Shown piece by piece: positions 1 to 5,758 of a stretch of DNA of 6,546 nucleotides. Made by a program: the position numbers and the translations under genes. How positions within the stretch are numbered: the stretch's first letter is position 1; each line of letters begins with the position of its first letter. A model generated the notes under the pieces. That model saw only the letters and a program-made list of their open reading frames with translations. It made no database searches and had not been told where the DNA came from. The DNA is taken from positions 1 to 6,546 of the forward strand of contig JBBPYA010000084.1 of the NCBI GenBank assembly GCA_038200385.1. Direction: 5' to 3'. The DNA comes from JBBPYA01 sp038200385 (GTDB lineage: Bacteria > Actinomycetota > Actinomycetes > Mycobacteriales > Geodermatophilaceae).

Positions 1-255
1 GAAGCGGGTGGCCACGCTGCGCTGGGAGGCGGACAGGATCGAGGCCGCCCAGTGGTCCTGCCGCCAGAACACCTCGTGCAGGTACGACGAGGCGGCCACG
101 CTGGCCAGCACGAGCGGTGGCGTCAGGGACACCGACGCGAATGCGGTCACCGTGATCCCGTGGTCGTCGAGGTCGTCGCGCACGGTGAGTACCGTGACGC
201 CACTGGCAAATCGGCCGAGCGCTGCCTTGAACTGCTCGGCCGGCACCTCCGTCAT
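1..255 (-). CDS. Flavin reductase family protein (N-terminal part, runs off left edge)
   Basis: Reading the minus strand from the ATG at 255-253 gives 85 residues with no stop before the window edge. The N-terminus has the hallmarks of the HpaC/flavin-reductase-like FMN-binding split barrel: an AALGRFASGVTVLTV stretch at residues 11-25, followed by ITVTAFASVSLTPPLVLASV at 34-53, the strand-rich flavin-binding core. Family members use NAD(P)H to reduce FMN or FAD, usually for a partner monooxygenase; family length is about 150-190 residues, so roughly half is present. An in-frame ATG at 291-289 would add 12 residues, but those residues are not family-like. Neither start has a clear ribosome binding site, so the mRNA may be leaderless. 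It is divergent from the disulfide reductase that starts at 290. The family is well supported; the substrate or partner is unknown. Confidence 0.85.
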   Translation of the reverse strand, partial: MTEVPAEQFKAALGRFASGVTVLTVRDDLDDHGITVTAFASVSLTPPLVLASVAASSYLHEVFWRQDHWAASILSASQRSVATRF

Positions 256-289
256 GACCGCAACGGTGCCACGGGCCCGAGGGAGCCGC
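256..289. promoter_or_regulatory. 34-bp divergent intergenic gap between flavin reductase and disulfide reductase
   Basis: Only 34 bp separate the two divergent start codons. A GCATGC palindrome at its right edge (288-293) provides the plus-strand ATG at 290 and also an alternative minus-strand ATG at 291-289. The plus-strand gene has a GGGAG ribosome binding site at 281-285. There is no room for two separate full promoters, so each promoter must lie partly inside the opposite gene, or the two must overlap. No clear -10 or -35 elements are visible. Confidence 0.4.
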
Positions 290-1708
290 ATGCAGACCTA
301 CGACGTGATCGTGATCGGCGCCGGATCGACCGGTGAGAACGTCGCCGACCGCGCCGTGCGCGGCGGCCTGACCGCGGTGCTGATCGAGGCCGAGCTGGTC
401 GGAGGCGAGTGCTCGTACTGGGCATGCATGCCGAGCAAGGCGCTGCTGCGCGGACCGGAGGCGGTGAGCGCCGCCCGGGCCGTCGACGGCGCGGCCCAGG
501 CGGTCACCGGTAGGCTCGACGCGGCCGCGACGCTGGCCCGTCGGACGAAGTTCACCAGCGACTGGGACGACAGCTCGCAGGTGTCCTGGGCGGAGTCCAA
601 GTCCATCGACGTCATCAAGGGCCGCGGGCGGATCACCGGCCCGCGCACCGTCCAGGTCACCGGCTCCGACGGGACGGTCACCGACCTCACCGCCCGGCAG
701 GCGGTCGCCGTGTGTACCGGCAGCACGGCCAGCCTGCCCGACATCCCGGGCCTGGCCGAGGCCCGCCCGTGGACCGCGCGCGAGGCCACCAGCGCCACGA
801 GCGTGCCGGCCAGTCTCGTCGTCATCGGCGGCGGCGTGGTCGGCTGCGAGCTGTCCACCGCGTGGCGGGCGCTCGGCGCCGAGGTCACCCTGCTGCACAT
901 CGGCTCCGGCCTGTTGCCCGAGCACGAGCCGTTCGCCGGGGAGATCGTGGCCGACGCGCTTCGACGTACCGGTGTCGACGTCCGGACCGACGTCGAGATC
1001 AGCGCGGTACGCCGGGACGGCGACGGCCCGGTCACCGTCGTGACCGCCGGCCGGGAGGTGACCGCGGAGGTGCTGCTCGTGGCGGCCGGCCGCGATCCCG
1101 GGACCACGGACCTCGGGCTGGACACCGTCGGCCTGCAGCCGGGGGAGTGGCTCGACGTCGACGACACCTGCCTCGTCGGCGCGGTCGAGGGCGGCTGGTT
1201 GTACGCCGTCGGGGACGTGAACCACCGCGCGCTCCTGACCCACATGGGCAAGTACCAGGCGCGGGCGTGCGGCGACGCGATCGTCGCGCGGGCGGGTGGG
1301 CGCAGCGTCGGTGAGTCGCCCTGGTCGGCGTACACCGCGACCGCCGATCACGATGCCGTCCCCGCCGTGGTGTTCACCGAACCGCCCGTCGCCGCGGTGG
1401 GCCGGACCGAGGAGCAGGCCCGCGCGGACGGGCTGGACGTCCGCGGCGTCGAGTACGACCTGGCGGCGCTGGCCGGCACGGCGTTGTACGCCGACGACTA
1501 TGTCGGCCGCGCGAAGCTGATCGTGGACGAGTCCCGCGGGGTGCTCGTCGGGGCGACGTTCGTCGGAGCCGGGGTGGCCGACCTGCTGCACTCGGCAACG
1601 ATCGCGGTCGTCGGCGAGGTCCCGCTGTCCCGGCTGTGGCACGCCGTGCCGTCCTACCCCACGATCAGCGAGATCTGGCTGCGGCTGCTGGAGAGCTACG
1701 GCCTCTGA
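290..1708 (+). CDS. FAD-dependent pyridine nucleotide-disulfide oxidoreductase (class I, dihydrolipoamide dehydrogenase/mercuric reductase-like)
   Basis: This is a 472-residue flavoenzyme of normal family length, predicted to pass electrons from NAD(P)H through FAD to a redox-active disulfide. Visible motifs: FAD-binding GAGSTG at residues 10-15; the CX4C redox pair Cys41/Cys46 followed by MPSK; GGGVVGCE of the NAD(P) domain at 180-187; VAAGRDP at 264-270; the second FAD motif YAVGDVN at 305-311; and a C-terminal dimerisation domain ending HAVPSYPTISE (451-461). In the usual C-terminal HPTxxE motif of Lpd, the His position is Tyr456, so it is probably not a true lipoamide dehydrogenase. After the second GxGxxG the usual acidic or basic cofactor-selecting positions are His203 and Ile204, so NADH versus NADPH cannot be called. 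The start at 290 is chosen for the GGGAG site at 281-285 and because the motifs begin immediately. The frame is open upstream to position 8, but that part is antisense to the flavin reductase. Confidence 0.92.
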   Translation: MQTYDVIVIGAGSTGENVADRAVRGGLTAVLIEAELVGGECSYWACMPSKALLRGPEAVSAARAVDGAAQAVTGRLDAAATLARRTKFTSDWDDSSQVSWAESKSIDVIKGRGRITGPRTVQVTGSDGTVTDLTARQAVAVCTGSTASLPDIPGLAEARPWTAREATSATSVPASLVVIGGGVVGCELSTAWRALGAEVTLLHIGSGLLPEHEPFAGEIVADALRRTGVDVRTDVEISAVRRDGDGPVTVVTAGREVTAEVLLVAAGRDPGTTDLGLDTVGLQPGEWLDVDDTCLVGAVEGGWLYAVGDVNHRALLTHMGKYQARACGDAIVARAGGRSVGESPWSAYTATADHDAVPAVVFTEPPVAAVGRTEEQARADGLDVRGVEYDLAALAGTALYADDYVGRAKLIVDESRGVLVGATFVGAGVADLLHSATIAVVGEVPLSRLWHAVPSYPTISEIWLRLLESYGL

Positions 1709-1733
1709 CCCGTCATGATCAGGTGACCTGATC
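1707..1733. repeat. 27-bp direct repeat, copy 1 (contains 17-bp palindrome)
   Basis: This matches 1790-1816 exactly over 27 bp at an offset of 83 bp. The core at 1717-1733 is a palindrome with perfect 8-bp arms, GATCAGGT and ACCTGATC, around a single central G. The repeat begins inside the stop codon of the disulfide reductase (TGA at 1706-1708). Confidence 0.9.
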
Positions 1734-1737
1734 CCAC

Positions 1738-1768
1738 CGTGTCCTCGCCCAGCTAAGCGTGTCCTCGC
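1738..1768. repeat. Short direct repeat pair CGTGTCCTCGC
   Basis: The 11-bp word CGTGTCCTCGC occurs at 1738-1748 and again at 1758-1768, 20 bp apart. The second copy forms most of the left arm of the hairpin that follows; the first has no matching right arm. This suggests a duplicated or partly deleted repeat unit. Confidence 0.7.
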
Positions 1769-1792
1769 GGGTGACCGGCCACCCGCGAGGAC
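1761..1792 (+). terminator. Strong GC-rich hairpin, possible intrinsic terminator of the disulfide reductase
   Basis: Arms at 1761-1773 and 1780-1792 pair perfectly over 13 bp (GTCCTCGCGGGTG with its complement) around a 6-nt loop ACCGGC. No T-run follows, which is common for hairpin terminators in high-GC actinobacteria. It lies 52 bp after the stop codon and before the next operon. Its position between two copies of a direct repeat means it could instead be part of a mobile intergenic repeat. Confidence 0.55.
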
Positions 1793-1816
1793 CCGTCATG
1801 ATCAGGTGACCTGATC
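1790..1816. promoter_or_regulatory. 27-bp direct repeat, copy 2, candidate operator (palindrome GATCAGGTGACCTGATC)
   Basis: This is the second exact copy of the 27-bp repeat, with its 17-bp palindrome at 1800-1816. It ends 30 bp before the first possible start (1847) and 60 bp before the preferred start (1877) of the methyltransferase. That is where a dimeric repressor or activator of the operon could bind. Two identical palindromes 83 bp apart (about eight helical turns) would allow looping. The operator role is inferred; the repeat and the symmetry are seen directly. Confidence 0.5.
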
Positions 1817-1876
1817 GTCGGGGAAGGGGGCGGGGTCGCCGCTAGCATGGGGGCCACGCGTCAGTTGGGAGCACCG

Positions 1877-3334
1877 GTGCACGTGGAGATCCGGCCGGTC
1901 GCGCGACTGCGCGGTGCCAAGGCGGCCGACGTCTGCACCCCCCTGAACGAGCTGGTCGCCGCGCTCTGCGCCGAACCCGTGGACCTGGCCAGGGTCCGGG
2001 TCGTCGTCGACTGGCTGCAGTACCGGGAGAACTTCCGCGACGTGGTTGACCTCCGGCCGATCGCGCCCGGGACTCCCGAGGAACAGATGGAGATCGGGTT
2101 GGACCTGCGGCGCGCGGGCGGCGCCGACATCGGTGACCTGACCCGGACGCTGTTGCGACGGCACACCGCCGCCGACGCCGGCGGGCGGGTCTGGCTGGAG
2201 AGCTGGGGACCCGGCAGCGCCGGCTGCGTCTGGGCCTTCAACCGGCTGTACTGGCAGGCGCTGCAACTGTGGGAGAAGGCGACCGGCCGCGAGTACGAGT
2301 CCGCGCTGCCCGGCGGATCCAGCGACGCCCGAAACGCCGCAGCCATCCGGGAGCTCATCTCCGACCTGTTCCGGATCTGGGACGATCTGACCGAACGCCG
2401 GGCGCTGCCCGAGGAGCTGTACGTCGTCGAACTCGGTGTCGGAAACGGCAACCAGGCCAAGGCTTTCCTGGACGAGTTCGTCGAGATGAACCGCGTCCAC
2501 GGGCACGACTACTACCGCCGGCTGCACTACCTGATGTGCGACTACTCCCCGCACGTCCTGGACATCGCGCGTACGACGGTCGCCGGCCACGCCGACCATG
2601 TCAGCTCGTTGGTTCTCGACGCGACCACGCCGACCACCGTCCTCGGCTTCCTCCGCTACAAGGTCTTTCTGGCCTACATCTCCAACGTCTACGACAACCT
2701 GCCGTGTGACGAGGTGGTCAACATCGGCGGACAACCGCTGCTCGTGGACACCCGGGCGTTCCTGCCCGAACCCGCCGCTGCCCGGATTGCGGACAGCTAC
2801 GGCGTACCCACCGCCGAGCTGCCTGCATTGATCCACAAGCTGCTCCAGATCGGCCCCGAGTTGCTGGCCGAAGCGATGCCGTCGACGTTCACCGCGGTTG
2901 ACGCGGCCGTGGAGTTCTGGCGGCGCAGCTGGCAGGCGTTGCAGCGCGCGGAGCGGTTCCTTCCCTTGCCCGGCTTGGATTCCTACCAGATCACCCCGAG
3001 TCTGTCCGGGGAGATGTTGCGTCCGTTGCTCGACGACCACGGCGACATCCGGCTCAACGTCAACAACGGAGCGGTGGCCAGCTTCGTGGACACGCTGCCG
3101 CTGCTGCACCCCTACGGCCGACTGGTCTGCCACGATCTGTTCATCACCGATGTCGGGCAGAGCCGGACCGGTTTCCGCGGCCCGGGCAAGTACGACGGGT
3201 CGGTGGTCAACTGGGTCAACGGGCCGCTGCTGGCCCATATCGGCACCCGCAAGGGTGTGGACGTGCGCTACGCGCCGTTCGCGCACCGCAGCGGCACCAA
3301 CATCGTCACGATGACCGCCACGGTGCGGGACTGA
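1877..3334 (+). CDS. Class I SAM-dependent methyltransferase, MidA/NDUFAF7-like
   Basis: A 485-residue protein with a Rossmann-type SAM-binding domain in its middle. Motif I is VVELGVGNGN (Glu185 to Asn192), where the glycine-rich loop holds SAM. An acidic ribose-contact residue follows as Asp222 in MCDYSPHVLD. A later AYISNVYDNLP (266-276) resembles the NE(F/L)xDALP motif of the MidA/NDUFAF7 protein-arginine methyltransferase family. The roughly 180 residues before motif I and the C-terminal region (GRLVCHDLFI, then SVVNWVNGPLLAHIG) fit that long architecture but are not diagnostic. The start at GTG 1877 is preferred because GGGAG lies at 1867-1871 with 5-nt spacing; ATG 1847 would add 10 residues (TRQLGAP-like) with a poorer site. 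It is the first gene of the operon, 19 bp before the core MetE. The methyltransferase call is firm, the subfamily tentative and the substrate unknown. Confidence 0.8.
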   Translation: MHVEIRPVARLRGAKAADVCTPLNELVAALCAEPVDLARVRVVVDWLQYRENFRDVVDLRPIAPGTPEEQMEIGLDLRRAGGADIGDLTRTLLRRHTAADAGGRVWLESWGPGSAGCVWAFNRLYWQALQLWEKATGREYESALPGGSSDARNAAAIRELISDLFRIWDDLTERRALPEELYVVELGVGNGNQAKAFLDEFVEMNRVHGHDYYRRLHYLMCDYSPHVLDIARTTVAGHADHVSSLVLDATTPTTVLGFLRYKVFLAYISNVYDNLPCDEVVNIGGQPLLVDTRAFLPEPAAARIADSYGVPTAELPALIHKLLQIGPELLAEAMPSTFTAVDAAVEFWRRSWQALQRAERFLPLPGLDSYQITPSLSGEMLRPLLDDHGDIRLNVNNGAVASFVDTLPLLHPYGRLVCHDLFITDVGQSRTGFRGPGKYDGSVVNWVNGPLLAHIGTRKGVDVRYAPFAHRSGTNIVTMTATVRD

Positions 3335-3353
3335 CCGGGCGGCGGGGGGTGCT

Positions 3354-4424
3354 ATGGACAGGCTGCTTCCGACCACGGTGGTCGGCTCCTACTCGGTGCC
3401 GGAGTGGCTGGAGCGGCTGAAGACCGACTTCTACCGCCGGCGGCTGAGTTCGGCGCATCTTGCCGAGATCCACGACGTCGCCATCAAGGCCGCGCTCAAG
3501 GACCAGGAACTCGCCGGGATCGACATCGTCTCCGACGGCGAGCTGCGCCGCGACAACGACGTGGACTACCTGCTCGCGCGGATCCCCGGCGTACGCGCGA
3601 CCACCACGGTCAAGTCCTACTACTTCGACTACTACGACCTCGTCGTGGTCGGAGAACTGGCGCCGGAGGCCGTCGGGCTGGCGCGGGACTTCCGCTTCAC
3701 CCGCGAGCACACCGACCGGCCGATCAAGTTCTCCCTCACCGGACCGTTCTCGTTGTCCTGCCGGGTCCGCGACGAGACCTACCACGACCGGGCGGCCCTG
3801 GTGCGGGCGCTGGCCGGTGTCCTGAACGCCGAGGCACGGGAACTGGTTGCGGCCGGCGCGACCCAGCTGCAGATCGACGAACCGTTCCTCGCCGGCTATC
3901 CCGAGATGGTCGGACTCGCGGTCGAGGCGATCAACCTGGTCACCGAGGGCGTCGAGGCCACGTGGGGGCTGCACGTCTGCTACGGCAACCGCTACGCGCG
4001 GCCGTCCTGGGAGGGCCACTACGCGTTCCTGTTTCCCGCCGTCCTCGCCGCCGCCGTCGACGAGCTGGTCCTGGAGTTCGCCCGCAAGGGCGACGAGGAC
4101 GTCCGCACCATCTCCCAGCTGGGCTGGGACCGCGCCCTGGGCCTGGGCGTGCTGGACGTCAAGAGCGAGGACGTCGAGCCCGGCGAGCTGGTCGCCAGCC
4201 GGATCACCCGCGCGCTGACGGTGATCGACGCCGACAAACTGATCGTCAACCCGGACTGCGGGTTGCGGCACGTCACCCCGGACGTCGCCCGCGCCAAGCT
4301 GCGCGCCATGGTCGAGGGGGCAGCGCTGGTCCGCGCCCGCCTCACCGGGGACCCCGAGACCGAACTGCTCCCGGTCGGTGCCGGTGCGGTCCAGGGCAAC
4401 CCACCCGGACGTAGTGAGGAGTGA
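3354..4424 (+). CDS. Core cobalamin-independent methionine synthase-like protein (MetE C-terminal domain only)
   Basis: A 356-residue TIM-barrel protein equivalent to the catalytic C-terminal half of MetE; full MetE is about 750 residues. It starts directly at the conserved TTVVGSY. By comparison with E. coli MetE, VGS at 10-12 and Glu63 (in DGE) match the homocysteine-binding residues, and Asp175 in QIDEP matches Asp599. His207, Cys209 (HVC), Glu241 and Cys302 (VNPDCG) match the four zinc ligands. The proton donor His694 of E. coli, 32 residues before the last zinc Cys, is Lys270 here (LDVKSEDVE). The zinc should therefore activate homocysteine or another thiol, but the folate domain is absent and the methyl or alkyl donor is unknown. 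Core methionine synthases and epoxyalkane:CoM transferases are alternatives within this superfamily. A G-rich ribosome binding site ends 4 nt before the ATG. It lies in one operon with the methyltransferase. Confidence 0.85.
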   Translation: MDRLLPTTVVGSYSVPEWLERLKTDFYRRRLSSAHLAEIHDVAIKAALKDQELAGIDIVSDGELRRDNDVDYLLARIPGVRATTTVKSYYFDYYDLVVVGELAPEAVGLARDFRFTREHTDRPIKFSLTGPFSLSCRVRDETYHDRAALVRALAGVLNAEARELVAAGATQLQIDEPFLAGYPEMVGLAVEAINLVTEGVEATWGLHVCYGNRYARPSWEGHYAFLFPAVLAAAVDELVLEFARKGDEDVRTISQLGWDRALGLGVLDVKSEDVEPGELVASRITRALTVIDADKLIVNPDCGLRHVTPDVARAKLRAMVEGAALVRARLTGDPETELLPVGAGAVQGNPPGRSEE

Positions 4425-5040
4425 GCCGCCCACCGCGGAGCAGCGCAAGGCCGACGCCGAGGCCGACTCCGCGGAACTCGATCGCGACAAGAAGCGGCTG
4501 GAGCTCGAGGAATGGAAGGCGCGGTCGACCGCTCGTGAGGTCGAGGCGACGGCGGGTATTCGCACCGCCGTCAAGGAGATGACACCGGACCTGTCGGGCG
4601 TGGACCGCGGATCGACGACGCTGCCCGAGTCGGGAACGATCTTCCAGGCGCTGCTGGGCGGGCGCGCACTCCAGGACGCCGCGAGCCAGGTGGCCCGCTC
4701 GGTCAAGGCGACGTGTGGTGACGACTACCGGGTGCTGGTGACCACGGACCTGGAGCTGGCCGCCCGGGACACCCGCTACCTGAGTGCCGGTCAGCAGCTC
4801 CGACACCTGGCCGGGCTGGCGGCGCGGTTCCGCGCCCTCGATCCGGCTGGTGCGCCGGTCGAGGGGGACACCGATGCTGAAGCTCATTCCCGGCCTGGTC
4901 GGGGGAGCGGCTCTGTCCGCCGCGCTGGCGGCAGGCCCGGCCGGTGCGGCGGCCACGGCAGCGGCCGCGGTGTTGCCGGGGCTGCTGTCCCTGCTTTCGG
5001 CCAAACGGACCGTCAGCACCAGCAGTGCAACCGTCGATGA
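4414..5040 (+). CDS. Hypothetical coiled-coil protein, possibly the N-terminal part of a split gene
   Basis: I do not recognise this family. From GTG 4414 the frame overlaps the end of the core MetE by 11 nt, which suggests translational coupling. Residues 7-50 or so are highly charged and helical (QRKADAEADSAELDRDKKRLELEEW), a likely coiled coil. A mixed domain follows to about residue 150 (GSTTLPESGTIFQALLGG, then DYRVLVTTDLELAARDTRYL). After residue 150 the frame becomes Arg/Gly/His-rich and looks like a shadow of the next gene, which it overlaps by 167 nt. Removing one G from the five-G run at 4863-4867 fuses it to the next protein (VEGTPMLKLIPG); adding one G would end it at a TGA just after the next ATG. 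The stop at 5040 is therefore probably not the natural C-terminus. The start is weakly supported: GTG 4378 and 4384 are alternatives, and no strong ribosome binding site is seen. Confidence 0.6.
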   Translation: MRSEPPTAEQRKADAEADSAELDRDKKRLELEEWKARSTAREVEATAGIRTAVKEMTPDLSGVDRGSTTLPESGTIFQALLGGRALQDAASQVARSVKATCGDDYRVLVTTDLELAARDTRYLSAGQQLRHLAGLAARFRALDPAGAPVEGDTDAEAHSRPGRGSGSVRRAGGRPGRCGGHGSGRGVAGAAVPAFGQTDRQHQQCNRR

Positions 5041-5588
5041 CACCACGGCGATGACCGCGGTCGCCGGAGCGCTCGCGCTCGCCGATCCCGGCGCCGTCGT
5101 CGTCGTCGATCAGGTCCGGCTCCTGGTCCCCGGTGCCGTTGCACAGGCCTGGAGCGACCTGGATAGCGGCTGTACCGAACTGGCCGCGGAGCTGGACGAC
5201 ATGGAGCAGGCCGACGGGCCCGACCAGGAGCGCCTCACAGCCGGCCGCCAGCTGCTGGCCACCTGCCGGGTGGCGCTGGCCGCGATGATCGACCTGCCCG
5301 AGGGCGGGGGACCGAACGTGCTGACCATGGCCACCATGCAGGAGGCCCTGCACGGTGACGAATTCGAGGCCATCCTGGTCGTCAAGGGGCGCCGCGGCTT
5401 CGGCGACCCAGCTGGTCGACGACCGGCCACTCCGCTTCGCCGATCCGCTCAGCATCGTCAGCTCCGCGACCGTCTCCTACCTGCTCATAGACCACCGCAA
5501 CGGGTCCAAGGTCCGTGCGGGCGGGCTGCCCCACGGCGTGGCCCAGATCCACGGGAAGATCGGCGACCAGCTGACGTTGCCGACCTGA
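4874..5588 (+). CDS. Hypothetical protein with N-terminal transmembrane hairpin, frameshifted near 5386
   Basis: The family is not recognised. ATG 4874 has a good ribosome binding site (GAGGGGG at 4861-4867, 6-nt spacing). Residues 4-20 and 23-42 are two Ala/Leu/Gly-rich hydrophobic helices with a GPAG turn between them, a likely membrane hairpin. Then come SAKRTVSTSSATVDDTTAM, an Ala-rich ADPGAVVVVDQVRLL, and a helical acidic stretch (TELAAELDDMEQ). After VVKG the plain frame turns Arg/Pro-rich and stops at 5593. Removing one G from the four-G run at 5386-5389 continues it as VVKGAAASATQLVDD, then FADPLSIVSSATVSYLLIDHRNGSK, ending at TGA 5586-5588, which reads as genuine protein. The corrected length is 237 residues, or 390 if fused to the preceding coiled-coil frame. 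It is last in the operon and probably a membrane-associated partner; function is not inferable. Confidence 0.65.
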
Positions 5589-5601
5589 CCTGACCTGACC
5601 T
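5582..5601. repeat. Four tandem GACCT units
   Basis: Four perfect 5-bp copies of GACCT straddle the end of the operon. They place TGA triplets at 5586, 5591 and 5596 in successive frames, so translation of the last gene ends here in more than one frame. This is a short simple-sequence tract, probably prone to slippage. Confidence 0.75.
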
Positions 5602-5616
5602 GCCGGCACCGGCCGG

Positions 5617-5724
5617 TCAGCCGGGACCGGGCTGCCGCCGCGCGTAGACGCAGAATGTGATGCCCAGACCGGACTTCCGCAGTTGGTAGGCACGCGCGGG
5701 CTTGATCGACTGTGTTCGTGCAGG
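5617..5724 (-). pseudogene. Possible C-terminal remnant of a minus-strand gene (methyltransferase-like tail)
   Basis: On the minus strand a 35-codon open stretch ends at TGA 5619-5617 and reads SIKPARAYQLRKSG, then LGITFCVYARRQPGPG. The ending (hydrophobic ITFCVYARR and then a short Pro/Gly tail) resembles the final beta-strand of some class I SAM methyltransferases. There is no start codon and an in-frame stop lies just upstream, so it cannot be an intact gene. It sits next to the transposase, so truncation by the insertion element is a natural explanation. The identity is weak and rests on a short match by eye; chance coding-like sequence is possible. Confidence 0.3.
5618..5634. terminator. 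Weak hairpin downstream of the operon
   Basis: CAGCC at 5618-5622 pairs with GGCTG at 5630-5634 over a short G/C loop, 30 bp after the last operon stop codon. A 10-bp palindrome ACCGGCCGGT lies just before it at 5608-5617. There is no T-run. It could be a modest terminator for the operon, but it is far weaker than the hairpin at 1761-1792. Confidence 0.25.
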
Positions 5725-5758
5725 TCAGCTCGTTCTGGAACTGTTCGAGGGGCGGTTT

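Noticed and set aside
8..289. N-terminal 94-residue extension of the disulfide reductase frame
   Set aside because: It has no family similarity, lies antisense to a clear flavin reductase, and the real start at 290 has a ribosome binding site and begins right before the FAD motif.
1738..1816. CRISPR-like array
   Set aside because: Only two copies of the 27-bp repeat, and the interval contains a hairpin and a short direct repeat instead of a unique spacer. No cas genes are present.
1709..1846. Sigma-70-type promoter for the methyltransferase operon
   Set aside because: No convincing -35/-10 pair could be placed; a promoter must exist but cannot be supported from the sequence.
1802..3376. 524-residue minus-strand open frame opposite the methyltransferase
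   Set aside because: Its Val/Gln/Arg/Asp-rich composition is typical of an antisense shadow in GC-rich DNA. The plus strand holds clear SAM-binding motifs.
4421..4600. GTG at 4421 as start of the coiled-coil gene
   Set aside because: It lies in a different frame, which reads as an Arg/Pro/Ser-rich shadow. The acidic, helical frame starts in the frame of GTG 4414.
3306..4706. 466-residue minus-strand open frame opposite the core MetE
   Set aside because: An antisense shadow; the plus strand carries all zinc-ligand motifs of the MetE family.
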